Origin: Sphaerochaeta sp032144095
Lineage (GTDB): Bacteria; Spirochaetota; Spirochaetia; Sphaerochaetales; Sphaerochaetaceae
Assembly (NCBI RefSeq): GCF_032144095.1
Contig: NZ_JAVSNJ010000002.1
Span: forward strand, 186,001-250,000
Length of the DNA: 64,000 nucleotides
Direction: 5' to 3'
In this document: piece after piece, positions 32,736 to 41,967 of the stretch
How positions within the stretch are numbered: position 1 is the first letter of the stretch
Layout: each line of letters opens with the position of its first letter
Position numbers and translations under genes: made by a program
Notes under the pieces: model-generated
What the model saw: the letters and a program-made list of their open reading frames with translations, nothing else
Databases searched by the model: none
Told to the model about the DNA's origin: nothing

Positions 32736-33712
32736 GGCAGCGACTGGCATTAGCCCTGTCCTTGTCGATTATCCTCCTTGGGATGATCGCCCTTACCCTC
32801 GGCCCTGCCGGCATATCACTTACTGATACATTCCTTACCCTAACTGGGCGGGCACGCCATGCATCGCAGACCTACATCATCTTCCAGCTACGGCTTCCCC
32901 GTGTTCTCACAGCCATCTTTTGTGGGGCCATCCTTGGTTCTGCCGGAGCAGTCTTCCAGGCCGTCCTTCGCAATCCCATGGCCGACCCTTTTGTACTTGG
33001 AGTCTCCTCTGGAGCCTCCTTTGGGGTAGCCCTTTCCATTACCCTGGGGTATGCAACCCTGCTGGGGCTCCCCTTCTCCGCCCTCTTGGGAGCCCTGCTG
33101 ACCACCTTGCTGATCTTCCTGGTAGGCTCCAGACATAAGGTCAGCCAGACGACCCTGTTGCTTACCGGCGTTGCTGCCAACTATATCCTTTCGGCCGCCA
33201 TGACCCTGCTGATGTTCCTCAACCATGAACAGTATGACAGGATCCTCTTCTGGACCCTCGGCAGCTTCTCCTCGAGTACCTGGCAACAGGTAACCTTCAT
33301 GCTCTTGACCACCCTTGTCTTTCTGGTCCCCCTCAGCCTTAGCCACAAGGAGATGGACATGCTCCTGCTCGATGAGGGATCGGCCCTTGCCTCAGGCCTT
33401 CCTGTACAGAAAATCAGGATCCTCCTCCTGTTGCTCTCCACCTTGGCTGTCGCCACCTGCGTCGCCTTTTTCGGTGTCATCGGTTTCATTGGCCTGATGG
33501 CACCCCATATGGCACGGTTGCTCGTTGGCCCCAAACACAGCAGGATGCTCGCACCCACCTGTCTGGTTGGCTCCCTCCTGCTGTTGGGTAGCGATACCCT
33601 GGCACGGTTGGTGCTCCCTTCCGGCGAGATGCCGGTAGGGGTCATAACCAGCATCCTGGGAGCCCCGCTCTTTATCTGGATGCTCCGTAAGGGCAGGTAT
33701 GCCTATGTGTAG
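32732..33712 (+). CDS. btuC: Cobalamin-type ABC transporter permease
   Basis: A 326-residue FecCD/BtuC-family permease with about nine to ten hydrophobic helices. Signatures: RLPRVLTAIFCGAILGSAGAVFQ, NPMADPFVLGVSSGA and GVIGFIGLMAPHMAR, the last being the ATPase-contact region. The ATG overlaps the btuF stop (ATGA). Forms the membrane channel with BtuD. Confidence 0.93.
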   Translation: MRQRLALALSLSIILLGMIALTLGPAGISLTDTFLTLTGRARHASQTYIIFQLRLPRVLTAIFCGAILGSAGAVFQAVLRNPMADPFVLGVSSGASFGVALSITLGYATLLGLPFSALLGALLTTLLIFLVGSRHKVSQTTLLLTGVAANYILSAAMTLLMFLNHEQYDRILFWTLGSFSSSTWQQVTFMLLTTLVFLVPLSLSHKEMDMLLLDEGSALASGLPVQKIRILLLLLSTLAVATCVAFFGVIGFIGLMAPHMARLLVGPKHSRMLAPTCLVGSLLLLGSDTLARLVLPSGEMPVGVITSILGAPLFIWMLRKGRYAYV

Positions 33713-34463
33713 CCTGGAAGTAAAGGCCCTCACCGGAGGCTATGACAAACAGGAGGTTTTCAACAACCTCAATCTGGTGATTCCCAAAGGCAAGTTCATA
33801 GCCCTGACCGGCCCCAATGGAAGCGGAAAGAGCACATTGCTGAAATTTTTCTACAAGGAGCTTGTTCCCACAACAGGCGCAGTCTACATCGACGGCAAGG
33901 ATGTCTCCTCACTAAAGCAGAAGGAGCTGGCAAGAAACCTCGGCTTTGTACCACAGAATGGGAGGATTGACTATGATTTCTCTGTCCTTGAGGCTGTCGA
34001 GATGGGCCGCTATGCCTACTCGGGCCACGATGAAGAGGGGACGGTTGAGCAGGCAATGCAGGATTGTGACATCCTCCACCTGGCCCGCAAGAGGGTGACT
34101 GAACTCTCTGGGGGCGAGATGCAACGGGTCCTCCTTGCCCGCTCGCTCTGCCAGAACGGAAGCGTCCTGCTCCTTGATGAACCGGTGAACCATCTTGACG
34201 TCAAACACCAGAGGACAATCATGAACCTGCTCAAACGTCTGGTCGAGAAGAACCTGAGCGTCATCTGTGTCTTGCATGACCTGCTGTTGGTCCAGGTCTA
34301 CAGCGATGAGACCATCCTTATGAAAAAGGGTGAGATTTTCGCAAACGGCCCAACCGAATCGGTCATCTGCCACGACAACCTCAAGGAGGTCTATGCCATA
34401 GAGGCCCACAAGGTACATGACCCCTCCCTTGGCAGGGACCTTTGGATGCCTACCTGGTGTTGA
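33699..34463 (+). CDS. btuD: Cobalamin-type ABC transporter ATPase
   Basis: A 254-residue ABC ATPase of the FepC/BtuD type: Walker A GPNGSGKST, Q-loop FVPQNGR, signature LSGGEMQRV, Walker B VLLLDEPVNHLD, H-loop LHD. Two ATG codons two residues apart are possible starts, both overlapping the btuC stop. Completes the riboswitch-controlled importer. Confidence 0.93.
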   Translation: MPMCSLEVKALTGGYDKQEVFNNLNLVIPKGKFIALTGPNGSGKSTLLKFFYKELVPTTGAVYIDGKDVSSLKQKELARNLGFVPQNGRIDYDFSVLEAVEMGRYAYSGHDEEGTVEQAMQDCDILHLARKRVTELSGGEMQRVLLARSLCQNGSVLLLDEPVNHLDVKHQRTIMNLLKRLVEKNLSVICVLHDLLLVQVYSDETILMKKGEIFANGPTESVICHDNLKEVYAIEAHKVHDPSLGRDLWMPTWC

Positions 34464-34505
34464 CCGACTACCCTCCAGTTTGTACACTCGTCATAGGAGT
34501 TCTGG

Positions 34506-35177
34506 GTGAAAAAAATCAGTCTTTTCTTGCATGCAATCTACAGAACAATAGTAAAGCTGGTCCTGCAGCTCAACTATGACTTCCAGACATGGCAGGAAGA
34601 AAGCCTACCACCAGGGGCCAAGCTCTTTTGCTCCAACCATTTCAGCAGCAGCGATGTGCATTTTGTCACCACCCTCATGAAGGATCCCTTGCATGTGGTC
34701 ATAGGGCCAGGATTTGGCATTCCCATCGTAGGGGCCTTCCTTGGCTGGACCGAACAGATCAGGGCATTGACCCCGGAAGACAGGAGAGCGGTTGTCCCAA
34801 CTGCCGCTTCCTATCTGGAAAAGGGGGAGAGTGTCTATATCTTTCCCGAAGGGAGGCTCAACACCCAGCGGCAACTTGACCTGTTTCGCCCGGGTGTTGC
34901 ACGTATCTATCTTGCAAAGCCTGTGCCCATCATTCCCATCGGGTTGCTGGCACCCAGAAGAAGAGTTAGGAGAAAACCATCCAAGACCGCTGGAAGAAGC
35001 ATGACAGTGGTCAGTCGTAACTACTATGCCAATATAGGAAAGCCGATGGAGTTCCCCCAGGCCATCGAGCTTGCGAAAAGTGATCCTGCTGCAGCCGAAC
35101 AGATGATCTGTTCCCTTCTGGCTATTGAGGTATCGCGCCTGATCGAAGAGATCAAGACTGAAAAGTTCTGGAGTTGA
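34506..35177 (+). CDS. PlsC-like lysophospholipid acyltransferase
   Basis: A 223-residue acyltransferase with the HX4D catalytic motif as NHFSSSD (about residue 44) and the glycerol-phosphate-binding FPEGRL (about residue 118). It probably acylates lysophosphatidate or a related lipid at the inner membrane; the first 25 residues form an amphipathic or membrane-associated helix. GTG start with AGGAG upstream, 42 bases after btuD, so it may be read from the same transcript. Confidence 0.85.
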   Translation: MKKISLFLHAIYRTIVKLVLQLNYDFQTWQEESLPPGAKLFCSNHFSSSDVHFVTTLMKDPLHVVIGPGFGIPIVGAFLGWTEQIRALTPEDRRAVVPTAASYLEKGESVYIFPEGRLNTQRQLDLFRPGVARIYLAKPVPIIPIGLLAPRRRVRRKPSKTAGRSMTVVSRNYYANIGKPMEFPQAIELAKSDPAAAEQMICSLLAIEVSRLIEEIKTEKFWS

Positions 35178-35179
35178 AC

Positions 35180-35950
35180 ATGGATGAAGTACAAGATCTG
35201 TTTTCTGAGTTTGAGCGACAGGTTGGAGAGATAACCTCCCACGCACAGCAGGTACACAAGATTGACTTTTCGGCGAAGCTGCGTAACGGAACCTACTTCA
35301 ACTTTTCCTACAACAGCGACACCTACAACCGGAAGTTCAACCAAGAGGGTAAACGATCCTACAACCCGGGTTCAGTCTTCAATGCGGTTGTGGATATCGT
35401 GGGCTCCTCTGCAGCCATTACCCTGCTTGTCATTCTGGCCCTTTTCATCAAGGACCGCCCTGCAGGGTTTGGAGCCGCACAGATCCTGGTCTTGCTCTCC
35501 TACAGCTGCTTCACAGCCTTTTTTATCATAAGTACCCTCTTTCACCTCTTCAACAGAGAAAGTGAGGTTCGCTTTGTCTTCTACAATGTGAAGGAAACCC
35601 TGAAGGTCCTTGCCCTAGGCTGTGCAAACATCGCCCTGTCGATGCTCGCCTCCTTCGAGACCTCCTCATCGGTGCTGTTCTTCACCCTTCTCATCGGCTC
35701 TGTCTCCATCCTGCTGCTTTCCCTGGGGACCCAAGGCGGGGCAAAGGCCTCCCTGGCTTTTTGTGTGGTGCTACCCTACCTCCCTCTCTATGCAAACCTC
35801 ACCCTCTCTTCGGTGACGACAGCCACCCTCTTTGGCCTGTGGTCCCTGGTCAGCCTGGTCGCAAAGCCTGGAATTCGGATAAAAAGCAACTCTACCCTGG
35901 CCATCATCGGTATCCTTTCTCTGCTGCTCAACCTTTTGGCTCTTCTGTAA
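35180..35950 (+). CDS. Membrane protein, weak haemolysin III-like pattern
   Basis: A 256-residue protein: a soluble N-terminus of about 70 residues, then seven hydrophobic helices. The order helix, ISTLFHLF, then a helix-linked VRFVFYNVKETLKVLALG is reminiscent of the haemolysin III/PAQR family (STxYH motif), but the match is weak and not proof. GGAG precedes the ATG at 35180, which overlaps no stop but lies three bases after the acyltransferase gene. Confidence 0.6.
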   Translation: MDEVQDLFSEFERQVGEITSHAQQVHKIDFSAKLRNGTYFNFSYNSDTYNRKFNQEGKRSYNPGSVFNAVVDIVGSSAAITLLVILALFIKDRPAGFGAAQILVLLSYSCFTAFFIISTLFHLFNRESEVRFVFYNVKETLKVLALGCANIALSMLASFETSSSVLFFTLLIGSVSILLLSLGTQGGAKASLAFCVVLPYLPLYANLTLSSVTTATLFGLWSLVSLVAKPGIRIKSNSTLAIIGILSLLLNLLALL

Positions 35951-36028
35951 ACTTGGAATTTTGCCCTAGATTTGACTTTCAAATCACCAAGAGAACGCCT
36001 ATACTATCCTATACGAGGAGGAAAGCGT

Positions 36029-36997
36029 ATGAAAATGGCAATTTTAGGTGCTGGTAACATTGCACGCAAGATGGCAGCCACCATCTCTGAGATGGAGAAT
36101 GTCGAATCCTATGCAGTTGCGTCCAGAGACCTACAGAAAGCTCAGGAATTTGCGAAAAAATGGAATGTCCAGAAAGCATATGGTTCCTACGAGGAGATGG
36201 TCAACGATCCTGAAATCGACCTGGTCTATGTTTGCACCCCACACTCCCTGCACTACGAGCATATGATGCTCTGCCTCGAACATGGCAAACATGTATTGTG
36301 CGAAAAATCCTTTACCATGAATGCCGAGCAGGCAAGGAAGGTACTGGACTATGGCAAGAAGAAGAATCTTCTGGTTGCAGAGGCTATCTGGACCCGCTAT
36401 CTTCCGATGCGCCTTGTTCTGGACCAGATTCTTGAGCGAAGGGTCATTGGGGAGCCCCATGCACTGACAGCCAACCTCTGCTACCCTATCAAGGGTGTAA
36501 GGAGGCTCGTCGACCCAGGGCTTGCCGGAGGAGCACTTTTGGATGTGGGTGTCTATACGATCAACTTTGCGATGATGGTATTTGGCAACCAGATCGAGAC
36601 CATTGACTCCACCTGCATCAAGACCGATTCCGGAGTTGATGAATCGAACAGCATTACCCTTACCTTCAAGGGGGGGAAGATGGCTGTGCTGCATAGCTCC
36701 ATGGTAAGCACCTCAGACAGGAGAGGGGCAATTTTTGGCAGTCGTGGGTATATTGAGTTTTTGAACATCAATAACTGCGAGGGTATCAACGTCTATGACA
36801 AGGATTATAACCTTGTGGAGACATATAAGCCTTTCAGGTACATCACCGGGTTCGAACACCAGGTGGAAGCGTGCAGGAAGGCTATCGAAAATGGGGAGCT
36901 CGAATGCAAGCAGATGCCGCATAGCGAGATCATCCGTGTCATGGAAGTCATGGACACATTGAGAAAACAATGGGGAATAACCTTCCCAACGGAGTGA
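36029..36997 (+). CDS. Gfo/Idh/MocA-family oxidoreductase
   Basis: A 322-residue NAD(P)-dependent dehydrogenase. N-terminal Rossmann fold with GAGNIA (residues 7-12) and the family motifs VYVCTPHSLHYEH and HVLCEKSFTMN, where the Lys of EKxxxxN is the usual catalytic residue. The C-terminal alpha/beta domain includes GGALLDVGVYTINFAMMVFG. It resembles members acting on trans-dihydrodiols or sugars; the substrate is not evident. GAGGAGG precedes the ATG at 36029; the upstream in-frame extension is discarded. A UPF0303 gene follows closely. Confidence 0.9.
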   Translation: MKMAILGAGNIARKMAATISEMENVESYAVASRDLQKAQEFAKKWNVQKAYGSYEEMVNDPEIDLVYVCTPHSLHYEHMMLCLEHGKHVLCEKSFTMNAEQARKVLDYGKKKNLLVAEAIWTRYLPMRLVLDQILERRVIGEPHALTANLCYPIKGVRRLVDPGLAGGALLDVGVYTINFAMMVFGNQIETIDSTCIKTDSGVDESNSITLTFKGGKMAVLHSSMVSTSDRRGAIFGSRGYIEFLNINNCEGINVYDKDYNLVETYKPFRYITGFEHQVEACRKAIENGELECKQMPHSEIIRVMEVMDTLRKQWGITFPTE

Positions 36998-36999
36998 GT

Positions 37000-37494
37000 A
37001 TGGAACTTGACGAGAGATTGGCAATTGTTTCAGCACAGGAAGAGTTGCTGAAGTTTGAGACCTTTACCCATGAGGACGCATGGGAGTTGGGAAAGATATT
37101 CGTAGCAGAGGCTATGGATAATGATTTGAAGATTGCTATCTCCATCAAGCTAATGAGCGGCCTTACCTTGTTTCAGTACGCTGCTGAAGGTGCTAACCTC
37201 AGCAATGAGACCTGGATCGACCGCAAGTTCAGAACTGTGCAGAACTTTGAGATGAGCACCCTTCACTACGCCTTGTGGCTCAAGCAGAGAGGGACCACCT
37301 TGGCAGAGAGGGGGCTCGACCCAACCAAGTTTGTTGCATGTGGAGGTGGCTTTCCCATCTGTGTCGAAGGGGTGGGAACCGTAGCGGTTGCAATCGTATC
37401 GGGCTTGACCGATATCCGTGACCATGAGGTTCTTGTCAACTGCATCAGCAGGTACCTGGATGAGGAGGATGTCCCCCACTATCCAGTGATCTGA
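37000..37494 (+). CDS. UPF0303 / haem-degrading-domain family protein
   Basis: A 164-residue protein of the UPF0303 family, related to the GlcG/HbpS fold (DUF336). Typical segments are RLAIVSAQEELLKFETFTHEDAWELG, AISIKL, GGGFPICVEG and GTVAVAIVSGL. The biochemical role is unknown, though relatives bind haem or cobalamin. GGAG precedes the ATG at 37000, two bases after the oxidoreductase stop; the pair is an operon. Confidence 0.82.
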   Translation: MELDERLAIVSAQEELLKFETFTHEDAWELGKIFVAEAMDNDLKIAISIKLMSGLTLFQYAAEGANLSNETWIDRKFRTVQNFEMSTLHYALWLKQRGTTLAERGLDPTKFVACGGGFPICVEGVGTVAVAIVSGLTDIRDHEVLVNCISRYLDEEDVPHYPVI

Positions 37495-37514
37495 TGAGCC
37501 TGTAACCGAATTGC

Positions 37515-37550
37515 AAGAGACCTGGAGCCTACGCTTCGGGTCTCTTCTTT
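37515..37550. terminator. Bidirectional terminator between convergent genes
   Basis: AAGAGACC (37515-37522) pairs with GGTCTCTT (37539-37546) and is followed by CTTT on the plus strand. The right arm lies within the last codons of the CYTH gene, so the two convergent genes share it. Confidence 0.6.
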
Positions 37551-38119
37551 GTCTCCTTGAGCAGATGCATGTAGTAGCCACTTTCGATGGCTGACTTCTC
37601 AATGCCAAGCTCTGCGAGGAGGGCCAGAAGCCCTAGCTTTGCCTCTTCTACAAGAAGCGTGTTCTCCAGGACAAACTCCATCTCCACAAACCAGCCGAGT
37701 CCCACCACCTCCACCAGTTCCAGGGTAAGGGGAGGAAGCTTCTTGTCGGGGGCATAGGTATAGCAATACCCTTTTTTGGTCTTGGTGATGTAGATAACAA
37801 AACCCAAAGAGAGGAAAAACTGCAAGGCCCCTTCGTACTGGTCAGACGGGGCGGTAAACTCCACCTCATCATTGACCTCGATGCCCTCTTTCATCTGCTT
37901 GGTCTTGTAGGTGAAGAGCAATGAGCCCTGCATCTGAGCAAAACTGGGGCCTCGTTGTTCTGTTCGCAACCTGAAGAGGGCATCCTCACCTTTCTTGCAA
38001 AAGTAGATGTCCTCCTTTATCTCACACACAGCGGTTGAGATGCCCCTCAGGGCCTCTATCCGCTTTTGGATGTGAGAAGGATCCTCGACATGGGCTTTCA
38101 GCTCGACTTCCAGACCCAT
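37529..38119 (-). CDS. CYTH-domain (class IV adenylate cyclase-like) protein
   Basis: A 196-residue triphosphate-tunnel protein. The N-terminal ExExK signature is EVELKA (residues 4-9), and later charged strands (LFRLRTE, FTYKTK, EVEF) supply tunnel residues. Family members are adenylate cyclase (CyaB) or inorganic/thiamine triphosphatases. The activity cannot be told from the sequence. It follows the membrane-protein gene by one base. Confidence 0.85.
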   Translation of the reverse strand: MGLEVELKAHVEDPSHIQKRIEALRGISTAVCEIKEDIYFCKKGEDALFRLRTEQRGPSFAQMQGSLLFTYKTKQMKEGIEVNDEVEFTAPSDQYEGALQFFLSLGFVIYITKTKKGYCYTYAPDKKLPPLTLELVEVVGLGWFVEMEFVLENTLLVEEAKLGLLALLAELGIEKSAIESGYYMHLLKETKKRPEA

Positions 38120-38120
38120 A

Positions 38121-38897
38121 TCAGTCCTTCCAGGGGAATATCATGTTACGCAGGGAGCGGTGTCCCACACTCTCCTGTTCCTCATACAAGAGCTCATCCC
38201 AGGGGATGTGCTTCTTGTCAGTATCAGGATTCTCCTCAAGATAGTCATACTTGTACATCAGCAGCTTTGTGGCGTCGCTTGAGATGAGCAGCATGCCCGT
38301 AACCCCTGGGGCAAGGCCAGCCAGGAAGAGGGAGATTACCAGGGTGACTATCTGGTAGAGGGCCTGGAACAGGGAGAACCAGAGGTTGTCAAAGACAATG
38401 ATGAAACTCTTCTTCAAAGTCTTCAGGGGCCGGTCCCCGCGCATCTGGTAAAACAGGGGGAAAAAGTACATGAGCGCAAGGCTCAGGCCTGCAAATACCC
38501 AGAAAAGCAGTACGGAAAGCACTGTCCCCACTGCGTTTCCATAACTGAGGTAGAAGGGAATGACCAGGAAGATGAGGGATATGTCCAGAACCAGCAGGGC
38601 CCAGAAAAGGAGGGCATGCCGCCAGGATTCACGGATACCACGCTTGAATCCATCGAAGCCGCCCCGCTCATAGCGGCTGTAGGAGTAGGTGGAACTGGCG
38701 CTCCCGGCAAAGAAGAAGGAGAACAGGCCAGAGCTGAGGAGAAGGCCCAACATGCTCAGAACTCCGTTTACTTCGGCAAGGCCCATACTGCCCATCAGGG
38801 AGAGCAGCACCAGAAGAAATCCAAGGTTATGGATTACCATGCCAATGAGGTTATCCCAGCCATCGAAAAATGCTTTTTTAATGAAGAATCCAATCAT
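38121..38897 (-). CDS. Multi-pass membrane protein of unknown function
   Basis: A 258-residue protein with about five to six hydrophobic helices (near residues 18-35, 45-65, 95-125, 130-155 and 175-205) and a charged cytoplasmic tail ending NMIFPWKD. Not assigned to a family; the arrangement with a short amphipathic start MIGFFIKKAFFDGWDN resembles DUF-type small-membrane regulators. The ATG at 38895-38897 has no Shine-Dalgarno sequence; the -10 box TACTCT ends six bases before it. Confidence 0.7.
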   Translation of the reverse strand: MIGFFIKKAFFDGWDNLIGMVIHNLGFLLVLLSLMGSMGLAEVNGVLSMLGLLLSSGLFSFFFAGSASSTYSYSRYERGGFDGFKRGIRESWRHALLFWALLVLDISLIFLVIPFYLSYGNAVGTVLSVLLFWVFAGLSLALMYFFPLFYQMRGDRPLKTLKKSFIIVFDNLWFSLFQALYQIVTLVISLFLAGLAPGVTGMLLISSDATKLLMYKYDYLEENPDTDKKHIPWDELLYEEQESVGHRSLRNMIFPWKD

Positions 38898-38903
38898 AGG
38901 ACA

Positions 38904-38932
38904 AGAGTAGCGATATAGCAGTAATAAGGCAA
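38904..38932 (-). promoter_or_regulatory. Leaderless promoter of membrane-protein/CYTH operon
   Basis: Minus-strand TTGCCT (38927-38932), 17-base spacer, TACTCT (38904-38909), then TGTCCT and the ATG. The six-base gap predicts that transcription begins at the start codon. Confidence 0.55.
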
Positions 38933-39191
38933 GCTTTTTAGCATCACAGAGCAGAGCACCAAACAAAAACACCTTTTGTTTTTCGTATTGGCAATATCAC
39001 CTCAGGGCGAACGGACAAACGTATAGCAAGTTTCTTGGTTATTTTTTTGCGTCATGAGTACATGCTCTACATTCTGTTCAGAAACCCTAGAATCGTCAAA
39101 GCTATATCCTCTTGACAGTTGCAAAAAACGCTCGTGCAGGGTTCCTGTTTTAGCCTATCCTCAAAGGCTACCGGCTTATCAAAACACTATA

Positions 39192-39222
39192 TTGACATAG
39201 GGGCGAAAACTCGGGGTATACT
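39192..39222 (+). promoter_or_regulatory. Promoter of Pot-type ABC/deaminase operon
   Basis: TTGACA (39192-39197) and TATACT (39217-39222) with a 19-base spacer, 45 bases before the first permease ATG, which has a GGAGG site. Confidence 0.6.
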
Positions 39223-39267
39223 GAAGGTGCAATCTACATCGCAAGCTTCTACCCTGGAGGATCGTCT

Positions 39268-40104
39268 ATGATGAAAACCCACCGCTATCTTCTCGCAGTA
39301 GGGCCCTCCATCGTTCTGGCAGTCGCTTTTTTGATCATCCCCCTTGTCTTTACGATCATTCCAAGCTTTTTTGTCCCTTCCTTCTCCCTCCACTTCTACA
39401 CCGATTTCTTCGCTGATTCCTTTACCCGTGGCATCTTCTTCCGTTCCATCAGGCTATCGGCCATAACGACGCTCATCTGCATTGCAGTCGGGCTGCCAAC
39501 CTCATATTACATCAGCCTCATGAAAGAGAAAAAACGTAAGATCATTGTCTCACTGATCATGTTTCCCCTGCTTACCAATGCAGTTGTCAGAGGATTTGCC
39601 TGGATCAGCATCCTAGGAAAGAATGGGATTATCAACCAGCTCTTCCTCAACCTCCATATCATCGATTCCCCATTGAAGATGCTCTACACTGACTTTGCCA
39701 TTGTGGTTGGGTCGGTCTACCTCTTTCTTCCTGTCATGATCTCAACCCTTACCTCTGTGATGGAGGGTATTGGAGACGATGTGGTTGAGGCCGCCTACAG
39801 CCTAGGCTCCTCCCCCATGCATACCTTCTTCAAGGTGATCATCCCCCTCTCCTTTTCTGGCCTGCTGGTAGCCTCTGTGATGGTTTTTTCCGGCACCATC
39901 AGCGCCTACACTACCCCGACCCTTTTGGGTGGAAACCAGAACATGATGCTCGCATCCTTGCTCTACCAACAGTCCAACACCCTTTCGAACTGGACGAACT
40001 CAGCGGTAATCGCCTTCATCATGATCGTGGTCAGCCTCGGGGTCATGAAGCTCTTCAACCTTATGGCATCCAGAATCGACAAGAGAGGAGCTGACCATGT
40101 ATAA
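39268..40104 (+). CDS. PotB-type ABC transporter permease
   Basis: A 278-residue permease of the spermidine/putrescine/iron (PotBC) type, six hydrophobic helices, EAA loop VVEAAYSLGSSPMHTFFKVII near residue 170. First gene of a six-gene operon. The natural ligand is unlikely to be simply a polyamine, because adenine deaminase and an aminohydrolase follow in the same operon. Confidence 0.9.
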   Translation: MMKTHRYLLAVGPSIVLAVAFLIIPLVFTIIPSFFVPSFSLHFYTDFFADSFTRGIFFRSIRLSAITTLICIAVGLPTSYYISLMKEKKRKIIVSLIMFPLLTNAVVRGFAWISILGKNGIINQLFLNLHIIDSPLKMLYTDFAIVVGSVYLFLPVMISTLTSVMEGIGDDVVEAAYSLGSSPMHTFFKVIIPLSFSGLLVASVMVFSGTISAYTTPTLLGGNQNMMLASLLYQQSNTLSNWTNSAVIAFIMIVVSLGVMKLFNLMASRIDKRGADHV

Positions 40105-40897
40105 GCATCGTTTCATTGCCCTGATAGCAATCCTCACCCTTGCCTTTATTTTCCTCCCCCTCATATTGATCGTCATCACCTCCTTCAACAGCGCCAATAC
40201 CATCTCCATCCCCCTTGACGGCTTCAGCCTCCAATGGTTCGCAAAGGTGTTCAAATCCCGTTCCCTGATGCAGAGCTTCAAGAACAGCCTCACCCTTGCC
40301 CTCCTTGCCTCGGTCATTGGCATCGTCATCGGTTTGGTGGCATCCATGGCTCTGGTGAAAAGGCCGGGAAAAGTCAGCAACACCCTGCTTTCCATCTTCC
40401 TCTCCCCATCGCTCATCCCAGGGATTGTCATTGGCTATGTCCTGTTTCGGTTTTTGGTGGTTGTCCTGCAGATTCCCTTGAACCTTGCGCTCATCCTGGG
40501 CCACCTTCTGATCGTACTGCCCTTTTGTGTACGAATCATCAGCGCGAGCCTGAAAGAACTTGACGAAAGCATTGAGGAAGCAGCACGTACCCTGGGCTGT
40601 CCTCCAACCAGGGCCTTTTTGACTGTGGTGCTTCCCAACCTCAGACCTGCAATACTTTCGGCCTTCATGCTCTCCTTCATCAACTCCTTCAACAACATCC
40701 CGGTCTCCATGTACCTCAAGGGCCCAGGCTTGAACACCCTGCCCTATGCCATGATGAACCATATCGAATACAACTATGACCCGACAGTGAGTGCCTTATC
40801 GGTCATGCTTATGGCCATGACCCTTATCTTCATGGTCTTGCTGGACCGATCGATGAACACACAACAGACCAGGACAAAAATAACCAAGGGCGAATAA
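40097..40897 (+). CDS. PotC-type ABC transporter permease
   Basis: A 266-residue permease, six hydrophobic helices, EAA loop IEEAARTLGCPPTRAFLTVVL near residue 156. The ATG lies eight bases inside the PotB-type gene. It forms the second half of the membrane channel. Confidence 0.9.
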   Translation: MYKHRFIALIAILTLAFIFLPLILIVITSFNSANTISIPLDGFSLQWFAKVFKSRSLMQSFKNSLTLALLASVIGIVIGLVASMALVKRPGKVSNTLLSIFLSPSLIPGIVIGYVLFRFLVVVLQIPLNLALILGHLLIVLPFCVRIISASLKELDESIEEAARTLGCPPTRAFLTVVLPNLRPAILSAFMLSFINSFNNIPVSMYLKGPGLNTLPYAMMNHIEYNYDPTVSALSVMLMAMTLIFMVLLDRSMNTQQTRTKITKGE

Positions 40898-40910
40898 GAG
40901 GGAGAGAACC

Positions 40911-41918
40911 ATGCATTTTGGAGAACTTAGACATATCGATGTCAGCTACGACAAGAAGAACCTCATCCTTTCCGACCTCAACCTTGACATATACAAGGGC
41001 GAACTGCTCTCCCTGCTTGGTCCTTCCGGCTGTGGAAAAACTACAACCCTCAGGGTCATTGCAGGTCTTGTCGATACGGTTGGGGGGACCTTCACCCTCG
41101 ACGGGACCGACATGACCCACGTACCGGTCCATAAACGGGATTTCGGCATGGTATTCCAAAGCTATGCACTATTTCCCCACCTGAGCGTCTTTGACAACAT
41201 CGCCTTTGGCCTGAAGCTGAGGCACATCGAGAGCGCAACCTACGCCTCCAGAGTGGGAAAGATCATGGAGGTCTGTGGGATCAACGGGCTTGAAAAACGG
41301 TTTCCCAAACAGCTTTCCGGCGGACAGCGCCAACGGGTAGCCCTGGCCCGTGCCCTGGTCATCGAACCGAAGCTCCTGTTGCTTGACGAGCCGCTTTCCA
41401 ACCTTGACGCCCAACTGAGGGTCCAGATGCGCTCCTCCATCAAAAGGATTCAGCAGGAACTGGGAATTTCCATGGTATTTGTCACCCACGACCAGGAAGA
41501 GTGCTTTTCCATCTCTGACCGTGTAGCGATCATGCAGAAAGGAAAGATTGAGCAGTGCGACAATCCAGAAACCATCTACAGCCATCCAGCGTGTGAGATG
41601 ATAGCCAGATTCGTGGGTTTCAAGAACTTCTTTCCCGTAGAACAGGGCAAAGAGTTCGGCCTAGCCCCTCTACCCAATGTGCAAGATGCTACCCTATTCT
41701 GTGTCCGCCCGGAGGATGTGGAGCTTTCAGCCGTATCCGGTGCATCGTTGACAGGAACCATTGAGGTACGGACCTATCTTGGCGACTGTTACCAGTATGA
41801 AGTTCGTACGAAGCTGGGGATGGTGACCCTTTCGAGCAGCCTGGAGCCACCCAGAAGTGTTGGGGATACGGTTGGGCTCGCTGTTGCCCAGGAGAACGTG
41901 GTGTTTCTCGATCGCTAG
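40911..41918 (+). CDS. PotA-type ABC transporter ATPase
   Basis: A 335-residue ATPase: Walker A GPSGCGKTT, Q-loop VFQSYALFPH, signature LSGGQRQRVALARAL, Walker B LLLLDEPLSNLD, H-loop VTHDQEE. A C-terminal TOBE-like regulatory domain (about residues 240-335) contains FCVRPEDVEL. Its TAG stop sits at the centre of an 8-bp palindrome (41908-41926). Confidence 0.94.
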   Translation: MHFGELRHIDVSYDKKNLILSDLNLDIYKGELLSLLGPSGCGKTTTLRVIAGLVDTVGGTFTLDGTDMTHVPVHKRDFGMVFQSYALFPHLSVFDNIAFGLKLRHIESATYASRVGKIMEVCGINGLEKRFPKQLSGGQRQRVALARALVIEPKLLLLDEPLSNLDAQLRVQMRSSIKRIQQELGISMVFVTHDQEECFSISDRVAIMQKGKIEQCDNPETIYSHPACEMIARFVGFKNFFPVEQGKEFGLAPLPNVQDATLFCVRPEDVELSAVSGASLTGTIEVRTYLGDCYQYEVRTKLGMVTLSSSLEPPRSVGDTVGLAVAQENVVFLDR

Positions 41919-41926
41919 GCGATCGA
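41908..41926 (+). repeat. Hairpin centred on potA-type stop codon
   Basis: TCGATCGC and GCGATCGA are perfect arms around TAG, the stop codon itself. It is the first of two hairpins between the ATPase and binding-protein genes. Confidence 0.6.
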
Positions 41927-41931
41927 TTAGC

Positions 41932-41949
41932 TTCCATCAGACGATGGAA
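41932..41949 (+). repeat. Second hairpin before binding-protein gene
   Basis: TTCCATC and GATGGAA form a perfect seven-base stem with an AGAC loop, about 20 bases before the binding-protein ATG. A possible mRNA 5' stabiliser or processing site that lets the binding protein be expressed more than the permeases. Confidence 0.6.
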
Positions 41950-41967
41950 CGATAGTAGGGAGGAATT

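Larger units (their letters stand above)
38898..39267. other. Intergenic region ahead of purine/Pot-type operon
   Basis: 370 bases with two promoters in opposite directions (at 38904-38932 and 39192-39222), a weak AACAAAA / TTTTGTT hairpin (38962-38980) and a TAGCC / GGCTA hairpin near 39155-39175. No tRNA, riboswitch consensus or gene was recognised. The long leader could hold regulatory sites for the transporter operon. Confidence 0.5.

Noticed and set aside
38898..39267. Purine riboswitch before the adenine deaminase operon
   Set aside because: I looked for the conserved purine aptamer core and found none.
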